Source: Halostagnicola larsenii XH-48 (GTDB lineage Archaea; Halobacteriota; Halobacteria; Halobacteriales; Natrialbaceae). Taken from it: DNA of 64,000 nucleotides. The position numbers and the translations under genes are program-made. Shown piece by piece: positions 17,863 to 28,034 of this stretch. The notes below the pieces were generated by a model, which worked only from the letters and a program-made list of their open reading frames with translations, had not been told where the DNA came from and made no database searches. Each line of letters begins with the position of its first letter. Positions within the stretch are counted from its first letter, which is position 1. Location of the stretch: positions 372,001 through 436,000 of the forward strand of contig NZ_CP007057.1 in assembly GCF_000517625.1 (NCBI RefSeq), given 5' to 3'.

Positions 17863-19413
17863 ATGTCTGCCATGTACGACTACATCATAGTCGGCGGTGG
17901 GAGCGCTGGGTGCGTTCTCGGCCACCGTCTGACCGAGTCCGAAGACACCGACGTATTGCTGCTGGAAGCGGGCGAACCCGCGGAAGACAAGGATAAAGTG
18001 AAAGATCCGACTCGAGTCTGGGACGTCCTCGGATCTGAACTCGACTGGAAATTCGAGACGGAACCCCAGCCGGGGATGAACGGGCGAACCATCGACTGGC
18101 CGCGCGGAAAGGCCCTCGGCGGCTCGAGCGTCATCAACGGAATGGCGTACGTCCGCGGCCATCCCTACGACTACAACAATTGGGCCGACATGGGCAACGA
18201 GGGATGGAGTTACGACGATCTGCTCCCGTATTTCAAGAAATCCGAGTCGCTGAACGCCGACGGGGACGAAGCGTACCACGGAGACGACGGGCCGTTGAGC
18301 GTCTCTCGCGGTACCCCCGGCGAGTTCGCTACAACGCTCGTCGAAGCCGGGAACGAGGCCGGCCTGGACGTCAACATGGACTTCAACGGGGAACAGCAGG
18401 AAGGGATCGGCTACTATCATTCGACGATCAAAGACGGCCACCGACACAGCGCCGCCGCGGCCTTCATCAAGCCGGTTCTCGATCGCCCGAACCTGCACGT
18501 CGAGACGAGCGCGCACGTCACCGAACTCACGTTCGACGGTGATCGGGCGACGGGAGCGGTGTACGAACAAGATGGGACCGAGCACGAGGTTACGGTTGCC
18601 GACGGCGGCGAGGTCGTTCTCTCTGCCGGAGCGATCCAATCGCCGCAACTGCTCATGCTCTCGGGAATCGGTCCGGCCGACCATTTGGAGGAACACGGGA
18701 TCGACGTCAAACTCGACCTCCCCGGCGTCGGTCGCAACCTGCAGGACCACCTTCGCGTGCCGGTCGTCTACGAAAGCACAGAACCGGTCGGCTCGCCCCC
18801 GGAACCGATGGAGACGGAGGATGGAGACCAGCGTGGAACGCGGTACGATCGCGTCTTGGTCGGTGCGTTCGAGCGATCCGATCCCGACCTTCCCGCACCC
18901 GATCTTCAGTACGGATTGTCGCCGGGATCGGAGGAGGACCCTCAGGCCGGGTTCTCGATTATGACCATCCCGCTACGGCCAGTCGCTCGCGGGCGAGTTA
19001 CGCTTCGCTCGGACGATCCGTACGACGATCCCGTGCTCGATCCCAAGTACATGCTCGAGGAGAAGGACGTCGACGACTTCATCACCGGGATCCGTCGTGC
19101 ACGACGGATCGGAGAGACAGATGTTCTCTCTGAGTATCGAGAAAAAGAGATTAAACCCGGCGAGGACGTCCAGAGCGACGAGGGTATCGCCGAATACATT
19201 CGAAACAACGCCGTGTCGGGGTACCACCCGACCTGCACGTGCAAAATGGGCGACGACGAGACGGCCGTCGTCGACGACGACCTTCGAGTACGCGGTATCG
19301 ACGGCCTCCGAGTCGTCGACGCGTCGGTGATGCCCCAGATCCCGAGTGGGAACACGAACGCCCCCACCATCGCGCTCGTCGAGAAGGGCGCTGACCTCAT
19401 CAAGAACGAGTAG
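17863..19413 (+). CDS. GMC family oxidoreductase, GMC-2
   Basis: 516 residues. FAD motif 'IVGGGSAGCVLGHRL', GMC signatures 'GGSSVINGMAYVRG' and 'GAIQSPQLLMLSGIG', histidine in 'GYHPTCTCKMG' and asparagine in 'GNTNAPTIALVEKG'. It is clearly paralogous to GMC-1 over its whole length but has a longer acidic segment around residues 295-330 near the substrate cap. Both copies being kept suggests different alcohol substrates or successive oxidations. A palindromic sequence lies between the TATA-like region and the ATG. Confidence 0.92.
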   Translation: MSAMYDYIIVGGGSAGCVLGHRLTESEDTDVLLLEAGEPAEDKDKVKDPTRVWDVLGSELDWKFETEPQPGMNGRTIDWPRGKALGGSSVINGMAYVRGHPYDYNNWADMGNEGWSYDDLLPYFKKSESLNADGDEAYHGDDGPLSVSRGTPGEFATTLVEAGNEAGLDVNMDFNGEQQEGIGYYHSTIKDGHRHSAAAAFIKPVLDRPNLHVETSAHVTELTFDGDRATGAVYEQDGTEHEVTVADGGEVVLSAGAIQSPQLLMLSGIGPADHLEEHGIDVKLDLPGVGRNLQDHLRVPVVYESTEPVGSPPEPMETEDGDQRGTRYDRVLVGAFERSDPDLPAPDLQYGLSPGSEEDPQAGFSIMTIPLRPVARGRVTLRSDDPYDDPVLDPKYMLEEKDVDDFITGIRRARRIGETDVLSEYREKEIKPGEDVQSDEGIAEYIRNNAVSGYHPTCTCKMGDDETAVVDDDLRVRGIDGLRVVDASVMPQIPSGNTNAPTIALVEKGADLIKNE

Positions 19414-19628
19414 CGGCGTACTCGAGTCGAGACCTGAGCGACCGGAAAATAGGCAGCTACCTGATTGAATCCCAGTACACGCTCCTCGAGGGCCGTCATC
19501 CGGCGTGTGACCCGTTGCTGTCACCGGAGCGTGATCGTCGCTGGACCGAAAATCGACCTCGGAACACGCGCTCTTCAGCGCGTAGCTGACCGCCAGCTTG
19601 AATATCTATCGTCTAAATTAGTAAGACA

Positions 19629-21584
19629 ATGGTACGTGAGCTAGAGCGCGTCACAGTGCTCGGAGCAGGCAGTATGGGTCATGGAATCGCTGAAGTAGCG
19701 GCAATCGCCGGCTACGACGTCTGCATGCGCGACATCGAGGAATCGTACGTGGCAGACGGTTACGAACAACTCGAGTGGAGCGTCGAGAAACTCGCAGAGA
19801 AGGGACAACTCGGCGACGATCCCGATACGATCCTCGAGCGCGTATCCACGACGACCGATCTTTCGCGGGCTGTCGTCGATGCGGACATCGTCATCGAGGC
19901 CATTCCGGAGGATCTGGAGATGAAGCAGGGTCTCTTCAGAGATGTCGAGGACGCCGCCGAGGACGACGCGATCCTGGCGACAAACACGTCGAGTCTCAGA
20001 GTCGGGGACATTGCAGAACCCCTCAAGCGTCCGGAGCGGTTCTGCGGACTTCACTTTTTCAACCCGCCGGTGAAGATGGACCTCGTCGAAGTCGCTTCCG
20101 GCGAGCAGACCGACGACGAGGTCATCGACGCGGCCGAGACGTTCGTCGAGTCACTGGACAAGACGGCCGTTCTCGTCCGGAAAGACGTACCCGAGTTCGT
20201 CGTGAACAACGTACTGGTCCCCTTCATGGAGGAAGCCGCGTGGATGTTCGACGAGGGGAAAGCGGAGGCTCGACAGGCTGACGCGGCCATGGTGTTCCGT
20301 CGGGGCTACCCGATGGGGCCGTTCGAACTCGCCGACTTCGGCGGTCTCGACGTGCTCGCACACAGTCGCGAACAGTGGGGAAAGCCCCTCCCCGACTGCG
20401 TCGAGACGCGCGTGGCGAACGATGACCTCGGTCAGAAGACCGGGAAGGGGTTTTACGACTACGAAAACGGAGACACATATCAGGCAGACGGCGTCGACTA
20501 CGAACCCGGCGACGGCGAGGGCTTCGACACGCTCCGTATCGAGGCGCGGATGGTAAACGAGGCGGCGCGTCTCGTCGGTCAGGACGTCGCGGATCCCGAG
20601 GACATCGACATCGCGATGCGTCTCGGAGGCGGTCTCCCAGAGGGGACCTGCCGGACGGGTGACAAGCTCGGCCTCGATCGGATGCTCGAGAAGATCGAAT
20701 CGCTCTACGAGGAGACCGGCGCGGCGCGCTACGAACCGGCCGACTACCTCGTCGAACTCGTCGAAGCCGGCCACACCGGGGAAGACGCCGGTCGGGGATT
20801 CTACGACTACGCCGACGGCGGCCCCTATCACTACATCGCTCACACGCTCGACGACGACGGCGTGCTCGAGGTGACCTTCGACCGCGAGGAGCGTCTGAAC
20901 GCGCTCTCGACCGACATGCTAGCGGAGATCCAGCGGCTGCTCGAGTCGGTAGACACGGACGAGGTCGCCTGCGTGACCTTCGAGGGGGCCGGCGACAGGG
21001 CGTTCAGCGCCGGCGCCGATATCACCGGCTTCACGATCGCCGAACCAACCGATCTAATGGAGGTCGACGAGGCCGTCGAGACTATCTACGAGTTCGAACG
21101 GCCGACGATCGCGAAGGTCGACGGGCTCTGTCTGGGCGGCGGCTTCGAGATCACCCTCGCCTGTGACATCCGGATCGCGACCGAAGAGTCCAAGCTTGGG
21201 AGCCCGGAGATCAACCTGGGGCTCATCCCGGGCGGGGGCGGGACCCAGCGGCTCGTTCGCCTCGTCGGCGGGCCGCGCACGAAGGAACTCGTCTTCAAAG
21301 GCGAGCAGATCAGCGCCGAGCGCGCGGCCGACTGGGGGATCCTAAACCGGGCGGTGCCGGCCGACGAGTTCGAAGCGACGGTCGACGAGTTCATCACGAC
21401 GATCGCGAACGGCCCGCAAACCGCGCTCAAAGCGGCGAAACGGGTCATCAATGAGGGGCAGGACGCGAGCCTGAATACGGCGATCGCGATGGAAAGTCAG
21501 GCGTTCGGCCTCCTGGCCACGACCGACGACATGCTCGAGGGGGTCGAGGCGTTCACGCACGATCGCGACCCGCAGTTCGACTAG
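19629..21584 (+). CDS. Fused 3-hydroxyacyl-CoA dehydrogenase / enoyl-CoA hydratase
   Basis: 651 residues in the order dehydrogenase then hydratase. Residues 1-290 hold the NAD-binding domain ('VLGAGSMGHGIAE'), catalytic histidine in 'GLHFFNPP' and the first C-terminal dehydrogenase domain; a second 'GEDAGRGFYDYADGG' repeat follows near 380. Residues ~395-651 are a crotonase fold with oxyanion-hole blocks 'FSAGADITGF' and 'GGGFEITLACDIRIA' and 'PEINLGLIPGGGGTQRL' with the catalytic glutamate. This order, opposite to bacterial FadB, is typical of archaeal fusions. It would hydrate enoyl-CoA and oxidise the 3-hydroxyacyl-CoA in beta-oxidation. It lies in a row with the CoA ligase and acyl-CoA dehydrogenase. 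Confidence 0.94.
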   Translation: MVRELERVTVLGAGSMGHGIAEVAAIAGYDVCMRDIEESYVADGYEQLEWSVEKLAEKGQLGDDPDTILERVSTTTDLSRAVVDADIVIEAIPEDLEMKQGLFRDVEDAAEDDAILATNTSSLRVGDIAEPLKRPERFCGLHFFNPPVKMDLVEVASGEQTDDEVIDAAETFVESLDKTAVLVRKDVPEFVVNNVLVPFMEEAAWMFDEGKAEARQADAAMVFRRGYPMGPFELADFGGLDVLAHSREQWGKPLPDCVETRVANDDLGQKTGKGFYDYENGDTYQADGVDYEPGDGEGFDTLRIEARMVNEAARLVGQDVADPEDIDIAMRLGGGLPEGTCRTGDKLGLDRMLEKIESLYEETGAARYEPADYLVELVEAGHTGEDAGRGFYDYADGGPYHYIAHTLDDDGVLEVTFDREERLNALSTDMLAEIQRLLESVDTDEVACVTFEGAGDRAFSAGADITGFTIAEPTDLMEVDEAVETIYEFERPTIAKVDGLCLGGGFEITLACDIRIATEESKLGSPEINLGLIPGGGGTQRLVRLVGGPRTKELVFKGEQISAERAADWGILNRAVPADEFEATVDEFITTIANGPQTALKAAKRVINEGQDASLNTAIAMESQAFGLLATTDDMLEGVEAFTHDRDPQFD

Positions 21585-21668
21585 CTCCGGGGCGACGCCG
21601 GCGTCGGTCGACGACGGTCAGCGGCGACCGCCGCCGATCGCTCGCCACCACCCAGATACCTAAGAGGT

Positions 21669-21685
21669 ATTAAATAATATTTAAT
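21669..21685. promoter_or_regulatory. AT-rich palindrome in the acyl-CoA ligase promoter
   Basis: ATTAAAT-AAT-ATTTAAT, perfect 7-base arms, centred about 36 bases before the ligase ATG at 21713. It coincides with the expected TATA box, so it is either the core promoter or an overlapping operator. Confidence 0.45.
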
Positions 21686-21712
21686 GTGCGCAGTCGTAAC
21701 TCTCTCAGTAGC

Positions 21713-23422
21713 ATGGACGAGAGAGACCGACTCGAGAACTACTACTTTCACGAACAGGGATTCGACACGCTAGCGGAAGCCGAGGCGTGGTTCGAGTGGG
21801 AAATCCCCGAGACGTTCAACATCGCCCACTACGTCTGCGACCGGTGGGCCGAAGCGAAGAAAGACGACATCGCCCTGTACATCGAAACGGCGGGCGAGCA
21901 GCGAAACGAATCGGCGGACGAACGACAAAGCGTGTACACGTTTCGACAACTCCAGAACTACGCGAACCGGTTCGCGAACGCCCTCGAGGACCGGGGCATC
22001 GGGCGGGGCGATCGGGTCGCCGTCAACGGCGCACAACGGCTTCAGTCACTCGTCGCACACCTCGCCGCGTTCAAACTCGGCGCGGTCACGGTTCCGCTCA
22101 GCGTCCTCCTCGGCTCCGACGGGCTACGATACCGACTCGCGGACTCCGAATCCGCCGCGTTCGTGGTCGATCGAGGGGCGATCGACACGTTTCGGGAGAT
22201 CCGGGGCGACCTCGAGGGCCTCGAGATGGTCGTGACGAACGAGGCGTTCGACGAGGAGGGCGAAGTCAACTTCTGGGACGCCGTAGAGGGCTACGGGGCG
22301 GACTTCGAGACGCGGCGGACGGACCCGGAAGAAGACGCCTGCATCATCTACACGAGCGGGACGACGGGCAAGCCCAAGGGCGCGGTCCACGCGCACAGAC
22401 ATCTCCTCGGGCTGCTCCCGCAGTTCGTCAGCTTGCAGCGCCACGAAACGGGCGACGACCAGATCGTTCGAACGATCTCCGAGTGGTCGTGGATCATGTC
22501 CCTGAATCAGATGGTCCTCCCGCCGCTTTTCTACGGGATACCGGTCGTCGGCGACCCGAGCGGGCGGTTCGAGGCCGAAAAGGAGTTCGAACTCGTCGAC
22601 CGGTTCGCCATTACGCACCTGAACCTCCCGCCGACCGCGGTGCGCATGATGATGCAGGTTGACAACGTGGCGGAGAGGTACGACCTGAGCAGCCTCCGGT
22701 CGTTCTCGACCGGCGGGGAGTCCGCGGGGGAGAGTATCATCGACTGGGCGACCAGCACCTTCGAGAACGCGGCGTTCATCGAGGGGTACGGAGCGACCGA
22801 GATCGGCGGGCTCATCTGCGACGACCCCGGCTTCGGTATCACCCACCGCACCGGCTACTTCGGGGTTCCGTCGATCGGACACGAGGTCGCAGTCCTCGAC
22901 CGAGACACCCTGGATCCGATCGAGGAACCCGGCGAAATCGGAGAGCTCGCGGTTCGATACGAGGACAATCCGATGCTGTTCGTGGAGTACCTCGACAAAC
23001 CCGAAAAGACGGCGGAGAAGGTTCAGGACGGGTGGCTCCTCTCCGAGGACCTCGTCTCGGTCGACGAGGACGGCTACTTCCGGTTTCACGCCCGCGACGA
23101 CGACCTGATCATCAGTTCCGGCTATCGGTTCGGCCCCGACGAGATCGAGGAGGCGCTGGTCACCCACGAAGCCGTGGAGGAAGCGGGCGTCATCGGCGTT
23201 CCCCACGAGACGCGCGGCGAGATTCCGAAGGCGTTCGTCGTCCTGAACGAGGGGAAAGCGCCGACCGAGGAACAACGCATGGACCTGCAACAACACGTCA
23301 AGGATCGACTGGCGAAGTACGAGTACCCGCGCGAACTCGAGTTCGTCGAGACGCTTCCCCGCACTTCGACCGGGAAGATCCGCCGAACGGCGCTGCGCGA
23401 GCGAGACGGCGTCGCCGAGTAG
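21713..23422 (+). CDS. AMP-forming acyl-CoA synthetase / ligase
   Basis: 569 residues from the ATG at 21713. The P-loop-like motif is 'IYTSGTTGKPKGAVHAH', the A5 motif 'EGYGATEIGG', the hinge region 'FRFHARDDDLIISSGYRFGP' and the adenylation lysine 'RTSTGKIRR' near the C-terminus. Overall resemblance is to the acetyl/medium-chain and benzoate-CoA ligase branch ('RLADSESAAFV', 'WIMSLNQMVLPPL'). It activates a carboxylic acid with ATP and CoA, feeding the beta-oxidation enzymes around it. An AT-rich palindrome lies in its promoter. Chain length preference is unknown. Confidence 0.92.
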   Translation: MDERDRLENYYFHEQGFDTLAEAEAWFEWEIPETFNIAHYVCDRWAEAKKDDIALYIETAGEQRNESADERQSVYTFRQLQNYANRFANALEDRGIGRGDRVAVNGAQRLQSLVAHLAAFKLGAVTVPLSVLLGSDGLRYRLADSESAAFVVDRGAIDTFREIRGDLEGLEMVVTNEAFDEEGEVNFWDAVEGYGADFETRRTDPEEDACIIYTSGTTGKPKGAVHAHRHLLGLLPQFVSLQRHETGDDQIVRTISEWSWIMSLNQMVLPPLFYGIPVVGDPSGRFEAEKEFELVDRFAITHLNLPPTAVRMMMQVDNVAERYDLSSLRSFSTGGESAGESIIDWATSTFENAAFIEGYGATEIGGLICDDPGFGITHRTGYFGVPSIGHEVAVLDRDTLDPIEEPGEIGELAVRYEDNPMLFVEYLDKPEKTAEKVQDGWLLSEDLVSVDEDGYFRFHARDDDLIISSGYRFGPDEIEEALVTHEAVEEAGVIGVPHETRGEIPKAFVVLNEGKAPTEEQRMDLQQHVKDRLAKYEYPRELEFVETLPRTSTGKIRRTALRERDGVAE

Positions 23423-23531
23423 AAAGCGATTGGGGAGTCCAGAAGACAAGGAAATTCGGGAGACAAGGCGTCCTGGGTGACGGCCGCTCGCGCGACGAAA
23501 GAATTTTGTCGCCGTTTTTCGTCCACCCGGT

Positions 23532-24680
23532 ATGGAGTTACTCGACGAGTCACTCGTTCCGGAATCCGCTCGAACCGCAAAGCGCGAGGCTCGAGCGTTC
23601 GCGCGCGACTACATCGAGCCGAACGCCGAGCGACACTTCGACGACGGAACGTACCCGACGGCGGTCGTCGACGCAGCGAGCGACGCCGGCTTCGTCGGAA
23701 TCGAAATCGGCGAGGAGTACGGCGGGCGCGGCGCATCGCTTCTCGAGAGTCTGGCGATTACGGAGGAGTTCTTCCGGGCGGACGCGGGAATCGGGATGGC
23801 GATTCGAGGACGGAGTTTTGGCGCGAACATCCTCGAGCGCTACGGAACGGAACGACAGAAGCGAACGCTCCTGCCGCCGATCGCCTCGGGCGAGGAGTTC
23901 GCCGGGATGGCGATATCGGAACCGGAAACGGGGAGCGACCTCGCGGGGATGACGACCGCCGCGGAGCGCGACGGCGGCGAGTGGGTGATCGACGGCGAGA
24001 AGTACTGGATCGGAAACGGGATCGACGCCGACTGGATCCTCGTGTACGCGAAGACCGGGTCGGACTCGGAGGACCGACACGGGAACCACTCCCTGTTTGT
24101 CGTCCCGACGGACGAACCGGGGTACACCGCGGAACACATCCCCGAAAAGATCGGGATGCGGGCGTCCCAACAGGCCCACATCGAGTTCGACGACTGCCGG
24201 GTTCCGGAAGCGAACCTCGTAGGCGAGGAGGGTGCGGGGTTCCGAACGGTCGCCGAGTTCTTCGATCACGGCCGCGTCTCCACGAGCGGGCACGGCCTCG
24301 GAATAGCGGCCGCAGCCCTCGAGGAGACGTGGGACTTCGTCGAGCAGCGCGAGGAATTCGGTCGCCCGGTCGGCGACTTTCAATCCGTTCAGCACGACCT
24401 CGCGGATGCCCGGACGGAGTTCGAGAGTGCACGTGCGCTGACGTGGCGTGCCGCGGAGCGCGTAGAAGGGTCGGAGGAGGCGACCGACTGGGCCGCGATG
24501 GCGAAGACGAAGGCGACCGAAACCGCCGTCGAGTGTACCGAGACCGGGATGTGCCTCCACGGCGGACGCGGCGTTCTAAACGAACGTCGGATCTCCAGGC
24601 TCTACCGCGACGCGCGACTCCCCATCATCTACGAGGGTGTCAACGAAATTCAGCGCGATCTTATCTATCGGAACACGTAG
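23532..24680 (+). CDS. Acyl-CoA dehydrogenase
   Basis: 382 residues, normal length. It has the FAD/substrate blocks 'ISEPETGSDLAG', 'DGEKYWIGNGIDADW', and C-terminal 'LYRDARLPIIYEGVNEIQRD', where the glutamate in Y-E-G is the usual catalytic base of short/medium-chain enzymes. The R-D-A pattern and G-G-R-G-V-L block are also standard. It oxidises acyl-CoA to trans-2-enoyl-CoA with electrons going to ETF. It follows the ligase by 109 bases on the same strand. No ETF genes are in the window. Confidence 0.94.
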   Translation: MELLDESLVPESARTAKREARAFARDYIEPNAERHFDDGTYPTAVVDAASDAGFVGIEIGEEYGGRGASLLESLAITEEFFRADAGIGMAIRGRSFGANILERYGTERQKRTLLPPIASGEEFAGMAISEPETGSDLAGMTTAAERDGGEWVIDGEKYWIGNGIDADWILVYAKTGSDSEDRHGNHSLFVVPTDEPGYTAEHIPEKIGMRASQQAHIEFDDCRVPEANLVGEEGAGFRTVAEFFDHGRVSTSGHGLGIAAAALEETWDFVEQREEFGRPVGDFQSVQHDLADARTEFESARALTWRAAERVEGSEEATDWAAMAKTKATETAVECTETGMCLHGGRGVLNERRISRLYRDARLPIIYEGVNEIQRDLIYRNT

Positions 24681-24816
24681 ACAGCTTCATCGGAGAACTG
24701 CCCCGGCGGACTCGTCGCCACCGTTCGGGCATCGGTAAAATTAATTAGTATGAACTCGTTGTAACGTTCTACAGCGGTTTACCGGAACACCGATGCAGCC
24801 CCGCTGTTGATATACT

Positions 24817-26262
24817 ATGTCAATCGAAATAAAGGAAACGTACGAGTTGTTCATCGATGGCGAGACGGTGGAGGCCTCGAGCGGCGACTACCTCACGACG
24901 GAAGATCCCGCAACGGAGGAGCCGATCGCGGAGTTCGCGGCGGGGACCGCCGACGACGTCGACGAGGCGGTCGCGGCCGCGAGGGGTTCGCTCGAGGAGT
25001 GGCAGGCAAAAAGACCCGGTGAACGGGGGGATATCGTGCAGCGAATCGCGGACGGCATCCGCGAGCACGCGGAGACGCTCACGGAAATCGAAACGCTCGA
25101 TCAGGGAAAGCCGTTGACGGCGTCCCGGGGTGCCGTCGAGGGGGCAGCCGGGTGCTTCGAGTATTACGCGGGTGCGGCGGACAAACTCGAGGGAAAGAGC
25201 ATCCCGGTCGGCGAGGATACCGTCGATTTCACGATGCGAGAGCCATACGGGGTAAGCGCCCAGATCATCCCGTGGAACGCCCCGCTCAATTTGAGCGCGC
25301 AGGGAACCGCACCGGCGCTCGTCGCGGGAAACGCGGTCGTTATCAAACCCGCACCGACGACGCCGCTTTCGTCTCTTCACCTCGCGGAGATCTGTAAGGA
25401 AGCGGGCGTCCCAGACGGCGTCATCAACGTCGTCACCGGGGCGACCGAGCCCGGGGCCGCGCTGTCCTCGCACGACGGCGTCGACACGATCTCGTTCACC
25501 GGAAGCGTCCCTACCGGACAGGCAGTGATGGAATCTGCAGCGAAGACCATCACCCCGGTCACGCTCGAGCTCGGGGGCAAGAATCCGGCTATCGTGCTGC
25601 CCGACGCCGATCTCGAGGAGGCGGTGAACGCGATCTCGATCGGAATCTTCAGCAACACGGGACAGATCTGTGCCGCCGCCGATCGAGCCATCGTCCACGA
25701 ATCGATCTACGACGAGTTCGTCGAGCGGATCGTCGAACGGGCCGAAGCCTACACGCTCGGACCGGGCATGGAAGATCCCGATATGGGTCCGCTCAACCAC
25801 GCCGAACACCACGAGAAGGTACTCGACTACATCGACATCGGTCTCGAGGAGGGCGCGACGCTCGAGACGGGCGGCAAAGCGCCTGAGGGGGACGGATACT
25901 TCGTCGAGCCGACGGTCTTCTCGGACGTCCGAAACGAAATGCAGATCGCCCAGGAGGAGATTTTCGGGCCGGTGCTGACGGTCATCCCGTTCTCGGATCG
26001 CGCGGAAGCCGTCGAGATCGCGAACGACATCGAACTCGGGCTGACCGGCGGGGTTTTCTCGAACGACATCAAGCAGGCGCTCCAGACGGCCCGCGAGATC
26101 GAAGCCGGATCGATATACGTGAACCAGTGGTTCGGCGGGTCGGCGGGAACGCCGTTCGGCGGAATGAAGAAAAGCGGAATCGGTCGAGAGATGGGACTCG
26201 AATCGCTCGATTCGTATCTCCAGACGAAAAACATCTGTATCGACGTGACGCTCGACGAGTAG
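24817..26262 (+). CDS. NAD(P)-dependent aldehyde dehydrogenase (ALDH-2)
   Basis: 481 residues. Motifs: 'IIPWNAPLNLSAQGTAPAL', 'KPAPTTPLS', 'ISFTGSVPTG', glutamate in 'LELGGKNP', catalytic cysteine in 'NTGQICAAADRAIV' and 'EIFGPVLTV'. It is the usual length without the N-terminal extension of ALDH-1 and only distantly similar to it. Closest types are aldehyde or succinate-semialdehyde dehydrogenases. The promoter region contains an inverted TACTAAT element (24744-24750) as seen before other genes of this block. It is the last plus-strand gene before the convergent ADH-2. Confidence 0.94.
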   Translation: MSIEIKETYELFIDGETVEASSGDYLTTEDPATEEPIAEFAAGTADDVDEAVAAARGSLEEWQAKRPGERGDIVQRIADGIREHAETLTEIETLDQGKPLTASRGAVEGAAGCFEYYAGAADKLEGKSIPVGEDTVDFTMREPYGVSAQIIPWNAPLNLSAQGTAPALVAGNAVVIKPAPTTPLSSLHLAEICKEAGVPDGVINVVTGATEPGAALSSHDGVDTISFTGSVPTGQAVMESAAKTITPVTLELGGKNPAIVLPDADLEEAVNAISIGIFSNTGQICAAADRAIVHESIYDEFVERIVERAEAYTLGPGMEDPDMGPLNHAEHHEKVLDYIDIGLEEGATLETGGKAPEGDGYFVEPTVFSDVRNEMQIAQEEIFGPVLTVIPFSDRAEAVEIANDIELGLTGGVFSNDIKQALQTAREIEAGSIYVNQWFGGSAGTPFGGMKKSGIGREMGLESLDSYLQTKNICIDVTLDE

Positions 26263-26401
26263 CCGTACGGCGCTACAGCAGCGATACAGTTTCCTCCGCG
26301 CTCGGCTGCGCGGCTACAGACTCAGGCGCCCCTTCTGCCGATCAGTGCCTCCCGTCTCGAGTCGAGTTGGGTCGCGTTCGGAGACGTTCACGGCCGTCAA
26401 T

Positions 26402-27442
26402 TCACGGCTGAACCAGAACCTTCACCTCTCCGCTATCGGCGTTGGCGAGCGCCTCGAATCCGTCGTCGACGATGTCCTCGAGACCGATCCGCGAGGTGAC
26501 GAGAGGTTCGTGATCTATCTCCCCGGTGGCGAATTTCTCGAGAACTGCACTGAAGTCTCGGTCCGCATGCGGCCCCGTCCGGTAGGCGGCGGAGGCGTTG
26601 ACAGAACGCTCGTTGTTGACGAGATCCATCGGATCGATCTCCACATCGTCTTCGAACACGCCGACGAGGGTGGTGTGCCCGCCCGGTTTGGTTGCGTTGA
26701 TGGCATCGTTGAGCGCCGATTCTCGACCGGCCATTTCGAACGCGACATCGACGCCGCCGTCCGTCTTTGACCTGATTTGCTCGATCGGATCCGTCTCCCT
26801 CGGATCGATCACAACGTCCGCGCCGCACTCAGCTGCTAGCTCTCGCCGTGCTTCCCGGTGGCCCGAGGCGAAAATGGGGCCTGCCCCGGCAGCCTTTACG
26901 AGCTGGACCAAGCCCAACCCGATGGGGCCAAGACCGATGACCGCGACGGAATGTCCGTCGCGGAGCGGGGACTGCATAACGGCGTGAAACGCCACCGTTA
27001 CCGGTTCTGACACTGCGGCTGCTTGCGGCGAAACACCATCTGGGAGGGGGACAACGTTGCTCGCTGGCGCGGTGACCCGCTCTGCGTAGGCGCCGGGTCG
27101 TTGAGCCCCGATGACCTGGAGGTCCCGACAGAGGTTATATTTGGATTCCTCGCAACACGAACACTCCTCGCAGGCGACGAGCGGATTCAATACGATTTCG
27201 GTCCCGATTTCGATATCGACATCGTCGCCGACCTCTACAACAGTCCCTCCAACCTCGTGGCCCATGATGTACGGCAGATAGTCATCGTCATCGTACCGAG
27301 GACCGTGAAGGTATTCCCCTAGATCGGACCCGCAAATACCACACGCTGCCACTTCGATGAGCACCTCCCCCGCATCGGGGGATGGTTCCGCCACCTCATC
27401 GACTCTAATATCCCGGTTTCCGTAGTACTGAGCTGCTTTCAT
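26402..27442 (-). CDS. Zinc-dependent alcohol dehydrogenase, MDR superfamily (ADH-2)
   Basis: 346 residues. Catalytic zinc ligands Cys37 ('ACGICGSD') and His62-Glu63 ('GHEVGG'), structural cysteines in 'CEECSCCEESKYNLC', and dinucleotide motif 'VIGLGPIGLG'. It is a full-length paralog of ADH-1 (identical blocks such as 'EVAACGICGSDL'-like start and 'TSRIGLEDIVDDGFE' end). Expression probably responds to the same signal as ADH-1, because the 610-base region before it carries the same palindrome types. It converges on ALDH-2, which would take the aldehyde product. Confidence 0.93.
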   Translation of the reverse strand: MKAAQYYGNRDIRVDEVAEPSPDAGEVLIEVAACGICGSDLGEYLHGPRYDDDDYLPYIMGHEVGGTVVEVGDDVDIEIGTEIVLNPLVACEECSCCEESKYNLCRDLQVIGAQRPGAYAERVTAPASNVVPLPDGVSPQAAAVSEPVTVAFHAVMQSPLRDGHSVAVIGLGPIGLGLVQLVKAAGAGPIFASGHREARRELAAECGADVVIDPRETDPIEQIRSKTDGGVDVAFEMAGRESALNDAINATKPGGHTTLVGVFEDDVEIDPMDLVNNERSVNASAAYRTGPHADRDFSAVLEKFATGEIDHEPLVTSRIGLEDIVDDGFEALANADSGEVKVLVQP

Positions 27443-27724
27443 AACCAGTACTGAATACGAACCGGTCTGTCATAAAAGATAGGGAGCGTGAAGTGAACGG
27501 CGTCATCAAACGTTCAGTGGGCTACCGACGGATTGGAAACGGAATCACTACCAGAGTCCGTTCGACGGCCTTTGCTGGTGTTTTTGATCCGGTTGTCGCT
27601 CGTTTCGATACTACGACCCTCGAAGCGTTCGTATTCCGACTCGCTATGTTGGGCGTGACTCGCGCAAAACGGCGCGAAGGCGAGGTATCACGGAGAGTCT
27701 ACCCAGCGCAATAACGCGACACAG

Positions 27725-27743
27725 TATTTGAAGGTATCAAATA
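27725..27743. promoter_or_regulatory. Palindrome TATTTGA-N5-TCAAATA upstream of ADH-2
   Basis: Perfect 7-base arms around the spacer AGGTA, about 283 bases before the ADH-2 start. It is the longest-armed of the TTTGA-N5-YCAAA sites. Confidence 0.55.
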
Positions 27744-27989
27744 ACATGGCACGTACTTGCAGATAGTGCTTGAATTTGCTCCCCTACACCGGTTTTGTTG
27801 TTGTACCACGAGTGTGAATTGTATTGAAAGAGAAGAAACCCGCTGTTCGAGGTCGTTTGTCGCAATCTACACAGATATGTGGTTTGGTCACAATGAACTC
27901 TATCTGGCTGAGAGAGTCACGGCTACGTACCGAATTATTTGAACTTTGTGGCCAAATGAAGCGTGTTAATTGAATTTGGGAAACCAATT

Positions 27990-28009
27990 TTACAACGGTA
28001 TGGTTGTAT
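27990..28009. promoter_or_regulatory. Palindrome TTACAA-N8-TTGTAT
   Basis: Also readable as TACAAC-N6-GTTGTA with perfect 6-base arms (27991-28008). It matches the sites at 9695, 47085 and 59470 in arms and spacing. Confidence 0.45.
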
Positions 28010-28034
28010 GAGTTGCTGGGATTTGCACGAGTCG

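Noticed and set aside
22124-23449. 441-codon minus-strand ORF
   Set aside because: Shadow of the AMP-forming ligase; arginine/valine-rich translation without motifs.
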